In this document: positions 8,368 to 17,311 of the stretch, in pieces | Position numbering within the stretch: position 1 is the stretch's first letter | Layout of the letters: each line of letters starts with the position of its first letter | Source: Pedobacter sp. D749 | GTDB lineage: Bacteria; Bacteroidota; Bacteroidia; Sphingobacteriales; Sphingobacteriaceae | NCBI RefSeq assembly: GCF_019317285.1 | Contig: NZ_CP079218.1 | Coordinates: forward strand, 2,232,001-2,296,000 | Length of the DNA stretch: 64,000 bases | Reading direction: 5' to 3' | Notes under the pieces: model-generated | What the model saw: the letters and a program-made list of their open reading frames with translations, nothing else | What the model was told of the DNA's origin: nothing | The model's database searches: none | Program-made: the position numbers and the translations under genes

Positions 8368-8934
8368 ATGTTAAGTACAAATATTAAAGAGGCTACAAAA
8401 GCCGAACACCAGAATTTAGAGAAACAGGTTGTTTTAAAGCTGAAAGCAATCAGAAGCAATGAGGACTATGCAGATTTATTGAAACATTTTTTTGCGTACT
8501 TCAGCCACATTGAAGAAACGATTAAGCCTTTTATCACGGCATCCGTTCTACCTGATTATGCCCAGCGTAGAAATTCGGCCTATATTAAAGCTGATATTTT
8601 AGAACTCGGTGCAGATATCACTGATCTTCCATTTACAACCGTACCAAAAATTGAAAATGCCGTACAGGCTTTAGGTGCATTATATGTATTGGAAGGTTCA
8701 ATTATGGGTGGAAGCATTATTGTTAAAATGCTCGAAAAAGGAGGGGTAACCAAAGGTGTCTCTTTCTTTTCGGGGTATGGAGAAGCTACTGGCATGATGT
8801 GGGGCAATTTTATAGCTGTTTTAAATGCACAGGCAAAAACAGAGCAAGAAGAACAAGAGGCTATTGTTGCAGCAAACGAAACCTTTAAACATTTTGCTTA
8901 TGTTTTCGAAAAAGAACGGGTAGGTACGGTTTAA
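8368..8934 (+). CDS. heme oxygenase (biliverdin-producing)
   Basis: A 188-residue cytoplasmic protein with no signal peptide. It has the bacterial heme-oxygenase pattern: an N-terminal TKAEHQNLEK helix with the candidate proximal heme ligand His14, and the distal helix LGALYVLEGSIMGGS (102-116), whose glycines pack on the heme. The length is normal for this family. It opens the heme ring with O2 and reductant, giving biliverdin, CO and free iron, so imported heme serves as an iron source. It starts 26 bases after the receptor stop and is the last gene of the operon. It is the strongest single indicator that this operon handles heme. Confidence 0.85.
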   Translation: MLSTNIKEATKAEHQNLEKQVVLKLKAIRSNEDYADLLKHFFAYFSHIEETIKPFITASVLPDYAQRRNSAYIKADILELGADITDLPFTTVPKIENAVQALGALYVLEGSIMGGSIIVKMLEKGGVTKGVSFFSGYGEATGMMWGNFIAVLNAQAKTEQEEQEAIVAANETFKHFAYVFEKERVGTV

Positions 8935-8982
8935 TACAACGTGATTAAGTTAAGTCCTTCAGGCACGAGTAGAAATAATAAT

Positions 8983-9050
8983 TTAACCACAGATAAAAAA
9001 GATGGACGCAGCTATCAAATCCGTGTTGATCTGTGTGTATCTGTGGTTAA
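8983..9050. repeat. palindromic repeat, copy 1
   Basis: Begins TTAACCACAGATAAAAA and ends CTGTGTGTATCTGTGGTTAA, so the ends are inverted repeats. It is closely similar to the copy at 9189-9246, with a few base changes and a longer right arm. It resembles the small dispersed palindromic elements common between genes of Bacteroidota. Confidence 0.7.
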
Positions 9051-9188
9051 AAATTTTTAATCCATAGGTCAACGACTCGTCGGCCAAAACCAAATATTCA
9101 CCATCGTCTATTGGTTTTTGAGTTGAAAGATAAGCCTGGATTGCACGTGCTATTTTTGCAGCGGGCATCAGGCTTATCTGTTTTATGT

Positions 9189-9246
9189 TTAACCACAGAT
9201 AAAAAGGATGGACACAGCTATCAAATCAGTGTTGATCTGTGGTTAA
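9189..9246. repeat. palindromic repeat, copy 2
   Basis: Begins TTAACCACAGATAAAAAGG and ends GTTGATCTGTGGTTAA. The interior (GATGGACACAGCTATCAAAT) is nearly identical to copy 1. Both arms could fold into a hairpin in RNA. Confidence 0.7.
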
Positions 9247-9481
9247 AAACTTTTATTCCATCTTTCGATATCTCACAGACCGGATCCCAATATTCGCCTT
9301 CATCTATCTGTTTTATGACTGTTTTTGTTTACGAAACCTTCCTGAATTGCTAAATTCCTTTTTTCACAGATAAAAACCGCTATATCCATGTAAAAAGTTA
9401 CAACTTTCAAGAGATAAGTAAGATATACGCTGATACAAGCCAATGAAACCGATTGTATTTGTATTATCTTTGTTTATCTCT

Positions 9482-10066
9482 ATGCGTGTTTACCGTTCAT
9501 ATTCTGATAGCGAATTGGCATACTTGTTAACTCAAGGTGATGAGCTTGCTTTTACTGAAATTTACAACCGCTTTTATGGCTTACTTTTTATCCATGCCAA
9601 TAAACGCTTAAATGATGATGAAGATGCAAAGGATGTATTACACCAGTTGTTCGAATCACTTTGGGTTAAACGTTTACAGGTAGCACCAGACGGTAATTTA
9701 TCAGCATATTTATATACAGCAGTGCGCAACCGTGTACTGGATGTGTTTGCGCATCAAAAAGTAGAAAGTAAATACGTTGATTCTTTGCAGGATTATATAG
9801 ATCAGGATCATGTGGCTACTGATTATATGGTGCGCGAAAAGCAAATGGCATTACTAATTGAGCAAGAAATTGATGCTTTACCGTCAAAAATGCGCGAAAT
9901 ATTTATTTTAAGCCGTAAAGAAAACAAATCACATAAAGAAATTGCGCTCGAATTAGGGCTTTCTGAGTTAACGGTCAAAACACAGGTTAAAAGAGCACTC
10001 CGAATTCTTAAATCGAGGTTAGGAGTAGTTATTTATGTTGCTTTCCTTTTAAAAACCTATAGGTAA
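9482..10066 (+). CDS. ECF RNA polymerase sigma factor (FecI-like)
   Basis: About 194 residues when started at the ATG at 9482. The longer in-frame start at 9443 adds a hydrophobic leader atypical of sigma factors. Region 2 spans about 22-90 (DELAFTEIYNRFYGLL, then DAKDVLHQLFESLW). Region 4 spans about 125-178, with the helix-turn-helix SHKEIALELGLSELTVKTQV. It belongs to the Bacteroidota FecI-type group that is held inactive by a FecR anti-sigma factor, encoded next, and released by a TonB transducer, here the STN-bearing SusC at 11535. It probably drives the 11535-24261 operon. The extra hydrophobic tail (VVIYVAFLLKTYR) is common in this group. Confidence 0.9.
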   Translation: MRVYRSYSDSELAYLLTQGDELAFTEIYNRFYGLLFIHANKRLNDDEDAKDVLHQLFESLWVKRLQVAPDGNLSAYLYTAVRNRVLDVFAHQKVESKYVDSLQDYIDQDHVATDYMVREKQMALLIEQEIDALPSKMREIFILSRKENKSHKEIALELGLSELTVKTQVKRALRILKSRLGVVIYVAFLLKTYR

Positions 10067-10210
10067 TCTGCCAAAAAAGGCCTAAATACAGACTTTTCTC
10101 TTTAAATTAAGCGGTATTGAAAATATTTTTGAAAAAAAATAATTTTCGATACCCCCAAGGCTATAGCTTCGCCGTATATATATTAACCAACCAAACTAGA
10201 TTTCTTTGTA

Positions 10211-11329
10211 ATGGAGAAAAATGCAAAAAAGCTTTTAGATAAATACCGTTCAGGCCATTGTACGCCAGAAGAAATCGCTGTTGTAGAAGCATGGTACCTT
10301 CAGTTGCCTTTCCAAAAAGAGGCTCCTGATCATTTACTGATCGAAACCAGTAAAGAAGAAGTATGGAATCGGTTAAAACCAGGAAGACAATCTGTAAAAT
10401 TGGTTACGGTTAAGCGCATTACGATAGCGGCCAGTATTATTTTATGCTTTAGCATAGGTCTCTATTTTATAACAGGTCGTAGTACTCTTCCAGTAACAGC
10501 TAAAACAGAATTAAAAGATATTCTTCCAGGTGGAAATAAAGCGATGTTAACACTGGCCGATGGAACGGTGGTAAATCTGGACGATGCTAAAAACGGTCAG
10601 ATTGCGAGCCAGAGCGGTATCATCATCCACAAGACTAAAAATGGTCAACTCGAATACATCATTAAAGAAATTCCAAATGCCCCGGTTACAGGCTCCAACA
10701 CCATTAGCACGCCCCGTGGCGGACAATACCAGGTAAGCCTGCCCGATGGAACAAAAGTTTGGCTTAATGCGGCTACAACCTTAAAGTATCCTTATGCCTT
10801 TGCAAAAAACGAAAGGGTAGTAGAACTTAATGGCGAAGCTTATTTTGAGGTTTCAAAAGACCATACCCGTCCTTTTAAGGTAAAAACAGATGCACAAACC
10901 GTTGAAGTTTTAGGTACGCATTTCAATATTAACGCCTACAGGGATGAAGCTCTTGTTAAAACTACACTTTTAGAAGGTGCAGTAAAAGTGAGCAATGCCT
11001 CTGGTACTATAAACCTGCACCCGGGAGAACAATCGAAGCTAAATATAAACACAGCTAAATTAACGCTCAATCAGCAGGTTGATATTGACAAAGAAATGGC
11101 CTGGAAGAATAATATTTTCTCTTTTGATGATGATGATCTGCAAAGTATTATGCGGCAGATTTCGCGTTGGTATGATGTAGATGTCGTTTATCAGGGCAAA
11201 ATTTCAACAGAAAAATATATCGGCGACATTCCTAGAAATAGCAACCTGGCAGAGGTATTTAAAATATTGGAATTTAACGACGTTCATATTGATATAAAAG
11301 GCAAAGTGCTTACCGTAACAAGAAATTAA
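10211..11329 (+). CDS. FecR-family anti-sigma factor
   Basis: A 372-residue inner-membrane protein. The N-terminal cytoplasmic part (1-68) would bind the sigma factor. One membrane helix follows (about 69-87, ITIAASIILCFSIGLYF). A periplasmic FecR beta domain covers about 160-265 (STPRGGQYQVSLPDGTKVWL and LNGEAYFEVSKD). A C-terminal DUF4974 domain covers about 300-370 and ends DIKGKVLTVTRN. It relays a signal from the STN domain of the SusC protein to the sigma factor. It lies 144 bases after the sigma gene, a usual gap for this pair in Sphingobacteriaceae. Confidence 0.92.
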   Translation: MEKNAKKLLDKYRSGHCTPEEIAVVEAWYLQLPFQKEAPDHLLIETSKEEVWNRLKPGRQSVKLVTVKRITIAASIILCFSIGLYFITGRSTLPVTAKTELKDILPGGNKAMLTLADGTVVNLDDAKNGQIASQSGIIIHKTKNGQLEYIIKEIPNAPVTGSNTISTPRGGQYQVSLPDGTKVWLNAATTLKYPYAFAKNERVVELNGEAYFEVSKDHTRPFKVKTDAQTVEVLGTHFNINAYRDEALVKTTLLEGAVKVSNASGTINLHPGEQSKLNINTAKLTLNQQVDIDKEMAWKNNIFSFDDDDLQSIMRQISRWYDVDVVYQGKISTEKYIGDIPRNSNLAEVFKILEFNDVHIDIKGKVLTVTRN

Positions 11330-11395
11330 ACAAGAATGTCTTTCTTTAAACAGCCGGAAAAATCAACCAACCAATTTACAAACTAACTAAACTTT

Positions 11396-11422
11396 ATGAT
11401 GAAAAAACTACCAGAAATTTAG
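11396..11422 (+). other. short leader ORF before susC (MMKKLPEI)
   Basis: An eight-codon frame beginning ATGATG and ending TAG lies about 110 bases before the SusC start. It is followed by a hairpin at 11441-11466. Position and size fit a leader peptide, but translation is not shown by the sequence. Confidence 0.3.
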
Positions 11423-11440
11423 CATTCTACCTTAAAAAAA

Positions 11441-11466
11441 ACCGAAAGCGCGACAACGCTTCCGGT
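11441..11466 (+). promoter_or_regulatory. leader hairpin before susC
   Basis: ACCGAAAGCG and CGCTTCCGGT form a 10-bp stem with one mismatch and a 6-base loop. It lies between the short leader frame and the SusC start in the 205-base gap after fecR. It has no U tract, so it is more likely a regulatory or stability element than a terminator. Confidence 0.45.
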
Positions 11467-11534
11467 AGAAATTTGGACAAGCAGCTTGCTTCGAAACCCA
11501 GCTGCTATTTTTTAACCTCATTCATTACAAAGGT

Positions 11535-14500
11535 ATGAAATTAACTACCCTTTACAACCCCGTGTGCGACATGCGGAGGGTAAAGATTAAATTTTTATTG
11601 GTCATGAAATTGACTACGATTTTACTACTGGTTGGCGCCTTACATGTTTCGGCAGTCACCTTCTCGCAAACCGTAACGCTCTCTCGAAGAAAAACCTCAC
11701 TTAAACAAGTTTTTAAGGAGATTAAAAAGCAGACAGGCTATTTTTTCTTTTACAAAGGACAATTGCTACAGGATAAGCCAGACGTAATGGTCGAGTTCAA
11801 TAATACATCATTGGCAGATGCTTTGAATGCTTCTTTGAAAGATCAAAACCTGAGCTATAACATTGTTAACAAGACCATCGTGATCAGCCGCAAAGAGAAT
11901 TTACCTATTGTTGCAGCAGGTTTAGCGGTAAAAATTGAGGTTAAAGGTGTTGTTGCTGATAAAGCTACGGGTGAAACCCTTCCGGGGGTTAGTGTTTCCG
12001 TTAAAAATGGTGCAAGTGCAGGCATCACCAATGATAAAGGCGAATTCAAAGTCAATGTTGACGAAGGAAGCATTTTGGTTTTTAGTTATGTGGGCTACGA
12101 CTTGTTTGAAATCAAGGTTACAGGTACTAAAACGTTAAACGTTAAGCTTACCTCTAAGATGACCCAAATGAATGACGTGGTGGTTACAGGTTATCAAACG
12201 ATTAAAAAAGATAACTATACGGGTAATGCGGTTACGATATCCGGTGATCAGCTGAGAAGGGTAAATCCACAAAATTTGCTTCAAAGTATCGGAACTTTCG
12301 ATCCTTCATTTAAACTGATCGATAATAACCTGGCAGGCTCCAATCCTAACAGGATTCCTTCTATCAATGTTAGAGGAGCTTCTGCGCTGCCAAGCGGCGA
12401 TGGGCAGGTGTTAAGAAGAGATGATATTCAAGGTAATGCGAACATGCCTGTTTTTATGCTTGACGGGTATGAAGTAAGCGTGCAGAAAGTATTTGATTTG
12501 GATGTGAATAGAATTGCATCGGTTACCTCATTAAAAGATGCAGCTGCAACTGCAATCTACGGTTCGCGCGCCGCCAATGGTGTAATTGTGATTACCACTA
12601 AAACACCTTTAGAAGGGAAATTACGGGTGGAATACAACTACGAGTTAAACCTTACCGCTGCAGATTTAAGTGATTATCAGGTTTTAGATGCTGCTGAAAA
12701 ACTAGATTATGAAGTTTTGGCAGGATTATATAGTTCTTCTAAACAGCAAGTTTCTCAAGATCAGCTTGATGAAATTTATTACCATAAAAAAGCCAATGTT
12801 GTTGGTGGTGTGAACAGTTATTGGTTATCGCAACCCTTGCGTAATACCATAGGACATAAACATGCTATAAACCTGGATGGAGGTTCGCAGGCATTCCGGT
12901 ATAATGTAAATCTTCGTTACCAAACCAGGCCGGGAGCAATGAAAGGCTCGGCAAGGGATCAATATTCCGGTGGAATGAGCTTTCAATACAATGTGAAGAA
13001 ACTCCAGTTCAGAAATGAATTGTCTATAACGCAGGTAGGTGCTGCCGAATCTCCTTATGGTGATTTTTCGAGTTATGTAAGAATGAATCCTTATTATCCA
13101 TTGAAAGATGCCAATGGCATGGCGATGAGGATTTCGGATGTATATGAAAAACAAGACGGATCCAGAGAATATGTTTTTAATCCATTATTTGACGCCAGTT
13201 TAAGCAGCTTCAATAAATCTAAATACACCGAAATTATTGATAACCTTTCTGCCGATTTAGAAGTGGCAAAAGACCTGAGGTTAAGGGGCCAAATGAGTGT
13301 AACCACGCGATCAAATACAGATGACGTATTCACTTCTCCTATGGCAAACAAATTTTACCTCTACAAAACAGATAAAATAGATGAAAAGGGAGAATATATG
13401 AATAGGGAGATGAAAGAAACCTATTGGGATAGTAATATCAGGCTAACCTGGTTAAAGCAGATTGGTGGCAATTATTTTAACGCTTTGGTAGGTGTAAATG
13501 CCCGTACAGAGCTGCGCGATCAAAAAGAATTTACCGCTATTGGATTTGCTAACGATCGTTTTACCAGCATAGGATTTGCCAAGGGCTATGCCGAAGATGG
13601 AAAACCGCAAAGCAGGCTAGAAAAAGCTCGTTTGTTTGGTTCATTTTTTTCGATGAACTACTCCTATAAAAACCGGTATCTGATGGATGGAACCGTGCGT
13701 ATTGATGGTTCTTCAAAATTCGGCGTAAACAATAAACTGGCTCCTTTTTGGTCGTTCGGATTAGGATGGAATGTACATCAGGAGGAATTTCTGAAGGGTA
13801 ATCCTGTAATTAGCCAACTCAGGATAAAAGCCTCTACGGGTCTTACCGGTTCGGTAGAGTTCGATCCTTATTTATCAAAAACCATTTATAAGTACAATAC
13901 AGGAAACTGGTATTCATCTGGTATTGGTGCTGGTGTAAACAGTTATGGAAATGAAAACCTCGGATGGCAAAAAACAAGAATGACCGATATTGGTATCGAC
14001 ATTGGGCTTTTTAAAGATCGGGTAATGATTATGCCAAGGATATATAAGAAGTTTACCAAAGACATTTTAGCCGATATCACTTTACCTCCGTCAACAGGCT
14101 TTTTATCTTATAAAGAAAACCTTGGCGACATGGAAAACAAAGGTGCGGAGTTGGGGATAACCGTAGATGCCTTAAGAAGCAAAGACTGGTCGGTAAATCT
14201 GAATGCGAATATGGTTACCAACAGAAATAAGGTGGTAAGGATCTCTAACGCATTAAAAAAATACAATGACAGGGCAGACGAACTACAATCTTTAAAGCCG
14301 GGCGACGGTGGCTACAGGGGAATTCCTTTGCTTAGATTTAGCGAAGGGCAACCATTTAATGCCATTTATGGCGTACGTTCATTAGGTATAGATCCGGAAA
14401 ATGGCCGTGAGCTTTACCTTAAAAAAGATGGTACACTTACATATGATTACGATAAGAGAGATTATGTTGTAATCGGCGATCCTAATCCTAAAGTGAGCGG

Positions 14501-14936
14501 TTACTTTGGTGGAACGGTTAACTACAAAAGGTTTAGCTTGTATGTGCAGTTTCAAACTTATTTCGGTGGCGATAAATACAACCTGACCCTGGTAGAACGT
14601 GTTGAAAATGCCGACCCAAGATATAACGTTGATAAACGTGTATTTGAAGAAAAGTGGAAGCAGCCAGGCGACCTCTCTTTTTATAAAAATATAGCTGATA
14701 ATGGCGAAACGGATGTAAGCTCACGGTTTATCCAGCCTGATAATCTGATCAACCTTCAATCAGTCAACTTTTCTTATGATATGAATAAAAAAATCGCGTC
14801 AAAATTATCGATGTCGAGTCTCATGTTTCAGGTAACGGCAAATGACGTGTTGCGTTGGTCATCAGTAAAAGAAGAAAGAGGAATTAATTATCCATTTACC
14901 AGGAGTTTAACCTTTTCTGTCAGAGCAGCTTTCTAA
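11535..14936 (+). CDS. SusC/RagA-family TonB-linked outer-membrane protein with STN domain
   Basis: A 1133-residue protein, normal length for an STN-bearing SusC. Order: signal sequence (about 24-46, ending SAVTFSQ), STN domain (about 52-113, TSLKQVFKEIKKQTGYFFFY), carboxypeptidase-regulatory-like domain (about 129-210), a SusC signature near 210-222 (MNDVVVTGYQ), plug (about 225-345, with KDAAATAIYGSRAANGVIVITT) and barrel, ending FSVRAAF. Starts at residues 1 or 24 both work; the longer one is common in this group. STN domains talk to FecR, which is encoded just upstream. With SusD it forms an outer-membrane importer with a lid for oligomeric nutrients. The substrate is not evident, since no glycoside hydrolase is in the operon. 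Confidence 0.93.
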   Translation: MKLTTLYNPVCDMRRVKIKFLLVMKLTTILLLVGALHVSAVTFSQTVTLSRRKTSLKQVFKEIKKQTGYFFFYKGQLLQDKPDVMVEFNNTSLADALNASLKDQNLSYNIVNKTIVISRKENLPIVAAGLAVKIEVKGVVADKATGETLPGVSVSVKNGASAGITNDKGEFKVNVDEGSILVFSYVGYDLFEIKVTGTKTLNVKLTSKMTQMNDVVVTGYQTIKKDNYTGNAVTISGDQLRRVNPQNLLQSIGTFDPSFKLIDNNLAGSNPNRIPSINVRGASALPSGDGQVLRRDDIQGNANMPVFMLDGYEVSVQKVFDLDVNRIASVTSLKDAAATAIYGSRAANGVIVITTKTPLEGKLRVEYNYELNLTAADLSDYQVLDAAEKLDYEVLAGLYSSSKQQVSQDQLDEIYYHKKANVVGGVNSYWLSQPLRNTIGHKHAINLDGGSQAFRYNVNLRYQTRPGAMKGSARDQYSGGMSFQYNVKKLQFRNELSITQVGAAESPYGDFSSYVRMNPYYPLKDANGMAMRISDVYEKQDGSREYVFNPLFDASLSSFNKSKYTEIIDNLSADLEVAKDLRLRGQMSVTTRSNTDDVFTSPMANKFYLYKTDKIDEKGEYMNREMKETYWDSNIRLTWLKQIGGNYFNALVGVNARTELRDQKEFTAIGFANDRFTSIGFAKGYAEDGKPQSRLEKARLFGSFFSMNYSYKNRYLMDGTVRIDGSSKFGVNNKLAPFWSFGLGWNVHQEEFLKGNPVISQLRIKASTGLTGSVEFDPYLSKTIYKYNTGNWYSSGIGAGVNSYGNENLGWQKTRMTDIGIDIGLFKDRVMIMPRIYKKFTKDILADITLPPSTGFLSYKENLGDMENKGAELGITVDALRSKDWSVNLNANMVTNRNKVVRISNALKKYNDRADELQSLKPGDGGYRGIPLLRFSEGQPFNAIYGVRSLGIDPENGRELYLKKDGTLTYDYDKRDYVVIGDPNPKVSGYFGGTVNYKRFSLYVQFQTYFGGDKYNLTLVERVENADPRYNVDKRVFEEKWKQPGDLSFYKNIADNGETDVSSRFIQPDNLINLQSVNFSYDMNKKIASKLSMSSLMFQVTANDVLRWSSVKEERGINYPFTRSLTFSVRAAF

Positions 14937-14970
14937 GCTATATTATTTAACGAATTTAAAATATAAAAAT

Positions 14971-16461
14971 ATGAAGATTAGATTGTTAATCTGCCTCATC
15001 TTAATAACAGGATTGTTTAGTTCCTGCAAGAAATGGCTTGAAGTTGAGCCGGAATCAGAAATAGCTGCCCCAGTTTTATTCAGTACAGAAAATGGCTTTA
15101 TGGAAGCCATAAATGGTGTGTATAACCGCAGTACAGAATCAGATCTGTATGGTAAGGAGCTTACATTTGGTACAACAGAAGTATTGGCTCAAAATTTTTC
15201 GATGCGTGAAGACGGACAGGATTACAGACAAACCTCATTGTATAATTACAAACATGGCGAGTTTATCAAACGCAAGGATAAAATATGGGCTGGTTTATAC
15301 AATGCAATTGTTAACTGTAACCTGATTCTGGAAAATGTAGATGCAAAAAAGAACATTTTTAACGGCAACAATTATGCTATTGTTAAAGGAGAAGCGCTTG
15401 CCTTAAGAGCCTATTTGCATTTCGATCTGTTGCGTCTTTTTGCTCCTTCTTATCTGAAAAATCCTACTGCAAAAGGAATTCCTTATGCTAACAAATACAC
15501 GAAAGAGATTACACCGGTTTCCAGCGTATCAGAAACCATTAATCTGATCATCAAAGATTTGGAAGAGTCTAAACAATTATTAATCGCAGATCCGATTCGT
15601 AGTGCCGGTTATATTGTAAATTATCCCTTAGTTACTGATACGCTGAAAAATACAGAAGAGAAGAACTCAAGTCTTTTCCTGCAAAACAGAAGGCACCGCT
15701 TAAATTATTATGCAGTATGTGGTACGCTTGCCAGGGTTTATCTGTATAAAAACGATAAAGTTAAAGCCTTACAAAATGCTAAAGAGGTAATCGACTCAAA
15801 AAAATTCCCATGGACAGCAAAAAGTGATTTTGAGGCATTCGAAGATTCGAAGAAAGATCGTATTCTTTATAAGGAACTTGTTTTTGGATGGTATATACCA
15901 GGTTCTGCAAAAGAGATAAAAGACAATTGGTTTCGAAGTGGTACCAGTGGATTTTATTTGATTGAGGATGCTGCAGATTATATCTATGAAAAGGCGACAG
16001 CCGGAGCAAGTGATTCCCGTTATAAATACTGGTTGTCTGCTACCTCCAGTCAATCGTCAAGATCTTACGATATCGTTAAATACCGCAGAAATCCCTTAAG
16101 TACCGAGGCTGGTGCAAATTTACATTACCTCATGGCTCCTGCGATCAGGCTTAGTGAGATGTATTACATCGCTGCCGAGTGTTCTTATGCAAATAATCCC
16201 ACGATCGCAGTTAATTACCTTACACAGGTTCGTGAAGCGAGGCAAATAGGTGATCCTTTGACCATAAACAACGAAGAAGATTTATTAAAAGAACTGCTTA
16301 AAGATGCCCGTAAAGAATGGTTAGCAGAAGGCCAGTTGTTTTATATGTATAAAAGGCTCAATAGGGGTATTGTAGGGCAAACCGGTGTAATTATCCCGGC
16401 TTCCGATAACATTTTCGTGCTTCCTCTTCCTAACGACGAGGTTGTTTATGGTGGCAGATAA
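14971..16461 (+). CDS. SusD/RagB-family lipoprotein
   Basis: A 496-residue lipoprotein with the lipidated Cys at residue 19 (LFSSC, then KKWLEVEPE). It has the SusD pattern: an N-terminal helical TPR-like core (ALALRAYLHFDLLRLFAPSY) and a C-terminal part with RLSEMYYIAAEC and the terminal KEWLAEGQLFYMYKRL helix. SusD is the surface lid that binds the substrate above its SusC channel. It starts 34 bases after susC. Length is typical. Confidence 0.93.
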   Translation: MKIRLLICLILITGLFSSCKKWLEVEPESEIAAPVLFSTENGFMEAINGVYNRSTESDLYGKELTFGTTEVLAQNFSMREDGQDYRQTSLYNYKHGEFIKRKDKIWAGLYNAIVNCNLILENVDAKKNIFNGNNYAIVKGEALALRAYLHFDLLRLFAPSYLKNPTAKGIPYANKYTKEITPVSSVSETINLIIKDLEESKQLLIADPIRSAGYIVNYPLVTDTLKNTEEKNSSLFLQNRRHRLNYYAVCGTLARVYLYKNDKVKALQNAKEVIDSKKFPWTAKSDFEAFEDSKKDRILYKELVFGWYIPGSAKEIKDNWFRSGTSGFYLIEDAADYIYEKATAGASDSRYKYWLSATSSQSSRSYDIVKYRRNPLSTEAGANLHYLMAPAIRLSEMYYIAAECSYANNPTIAVNYLTQVREARQIGDPLTINNEEDLLKELLKDARKEWLAEGQLFYMYKRLNRGIVGQTGVIIPASDNIFVLPLPNDEVVYGGR

Positions 16462-16491
16462 AACAGTTTGAAATTCTATTAATAGCAAATT

Positions 16492-17301
16492 ATGAAAATA
16501 TACATATTAATATCCGCAATCATTTGCCTTGTTTCTTGTAAGAAAGCAGAAGAGATGCGTTTTGATCACAGTGCTAATGTTTATTTCGACATTTATAATG
16601 GAGATAAAGACAGTATCGTAAGAACCTTTGCCTATAATCCTACACGGGCTCAGGACACCGTGTGGCTACCGGTACGTTTATCTGGGATCAGAACAGACGC
16701 AGAGCGGAAATTTAGTGCGCGGGTAGATACTGATTCCTCAACTGCCACTCCGGGAGTTCATTATGAAGCTTTGAAAGCTCAATATTCAATCCTTCCTAAT
16801 AATGGATTAGGATACATTCCTTTGGTGATTTATAATAAGGATAAGGAACTTGAAAACAGATCAGTTTCAATACTCATCAAATTAACCGGTACGCCAGATC
16901 TGGGCATCGAAAATCCTTACCTGATTAGAGCTAAAGTAGTGTTCTCCTCCAAATTGGAAAAACCAGGCTGGTGGGATAGCTGGCCGCTTCCTCCTTATTC
17001 GAGAACCAAACATGAGTTATTTATTCTGGTAACCGGGCAAACCTCCCTCACTACCGACGGACTTGATGCACCGAAAAACCTGTATTATATAGGCTTATTA
17101 ACCACGATGTTAAATAATCCATTTAATTGGGTAGCCAAAAATGCAGCGAAAGGCTATGTAATTGAAGAGGTAACTGCAGGTAATACCAATAGCTACTATT
17201 TCTATAACAAGAGTAATCCGTCTAAAAAAACGCTTTTGAGGAAAAACATACAGAATGGTAAATATTATTTTATAGATGAAAATGGCAATGAGGTTATTTA
17301 A
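16492..17301 (+). CDS. DUF4843 lipoprotein
   Basis: A 269-residue lipoprotein with the lipidated Cys at residue 16 (CLVSC, then KKAEEM). It shows the pattern I associate with DUF4843: an early FDHSANVYFDIY, a Calx-beta-like middle (PVRLSG, then TATPGVHYEAL) and a C-terminal helical part around WWDSWPLPPYSRTKHELF. These proteins usually follow SusD in Sphingobacteriaceae operons without glycoside hydrolases. They are probably extra surface subunits of the importer. Function is unknown beyond that association. Confidence 0.75.
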   Translation: MKIYILISAIICLVSCKKAEEMRFDHSANVYFDIYNGDKDSIVRTFAYNPTRAQDTVWLPVRLSGIRTDAERKFSARVDTDSSTATPGVHYEALKAQYSILPNNGLGYIPLVIYNKDKELENRSVSILIKLTGTPDLGIENPYLIRAKVVFSSKLEKPGWWDSWPLPPYSRTKHELFILVTGQTSLTTDGLDAPKNLYYIGLLTTMLNNPFNWVAKNAAKGYVIEEVTAGNTNSYYFYNKSNPSKKTLLRKNIQNGKYYFIDENGNEVI

Positions 17302-17311
17302 TTCGAAGAAC

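Larger units (their letters stand above)
8935..9481. other. 547-base intergenic region with paired palindromic repeats
   Basis: This separates the heme operon from the sigma-factor gene. It holds two copies of a palindromic repeat (8983-9050 and 9189-9246) and a third partial match (TTTTTTCACAGATAAAAACC near 9359). Short open frames across it merely read through the repeats and are not credible genes. The final stretch before 9482 should contain the sigma-gene promoter, which I cannot place. Confidence 0.55.
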
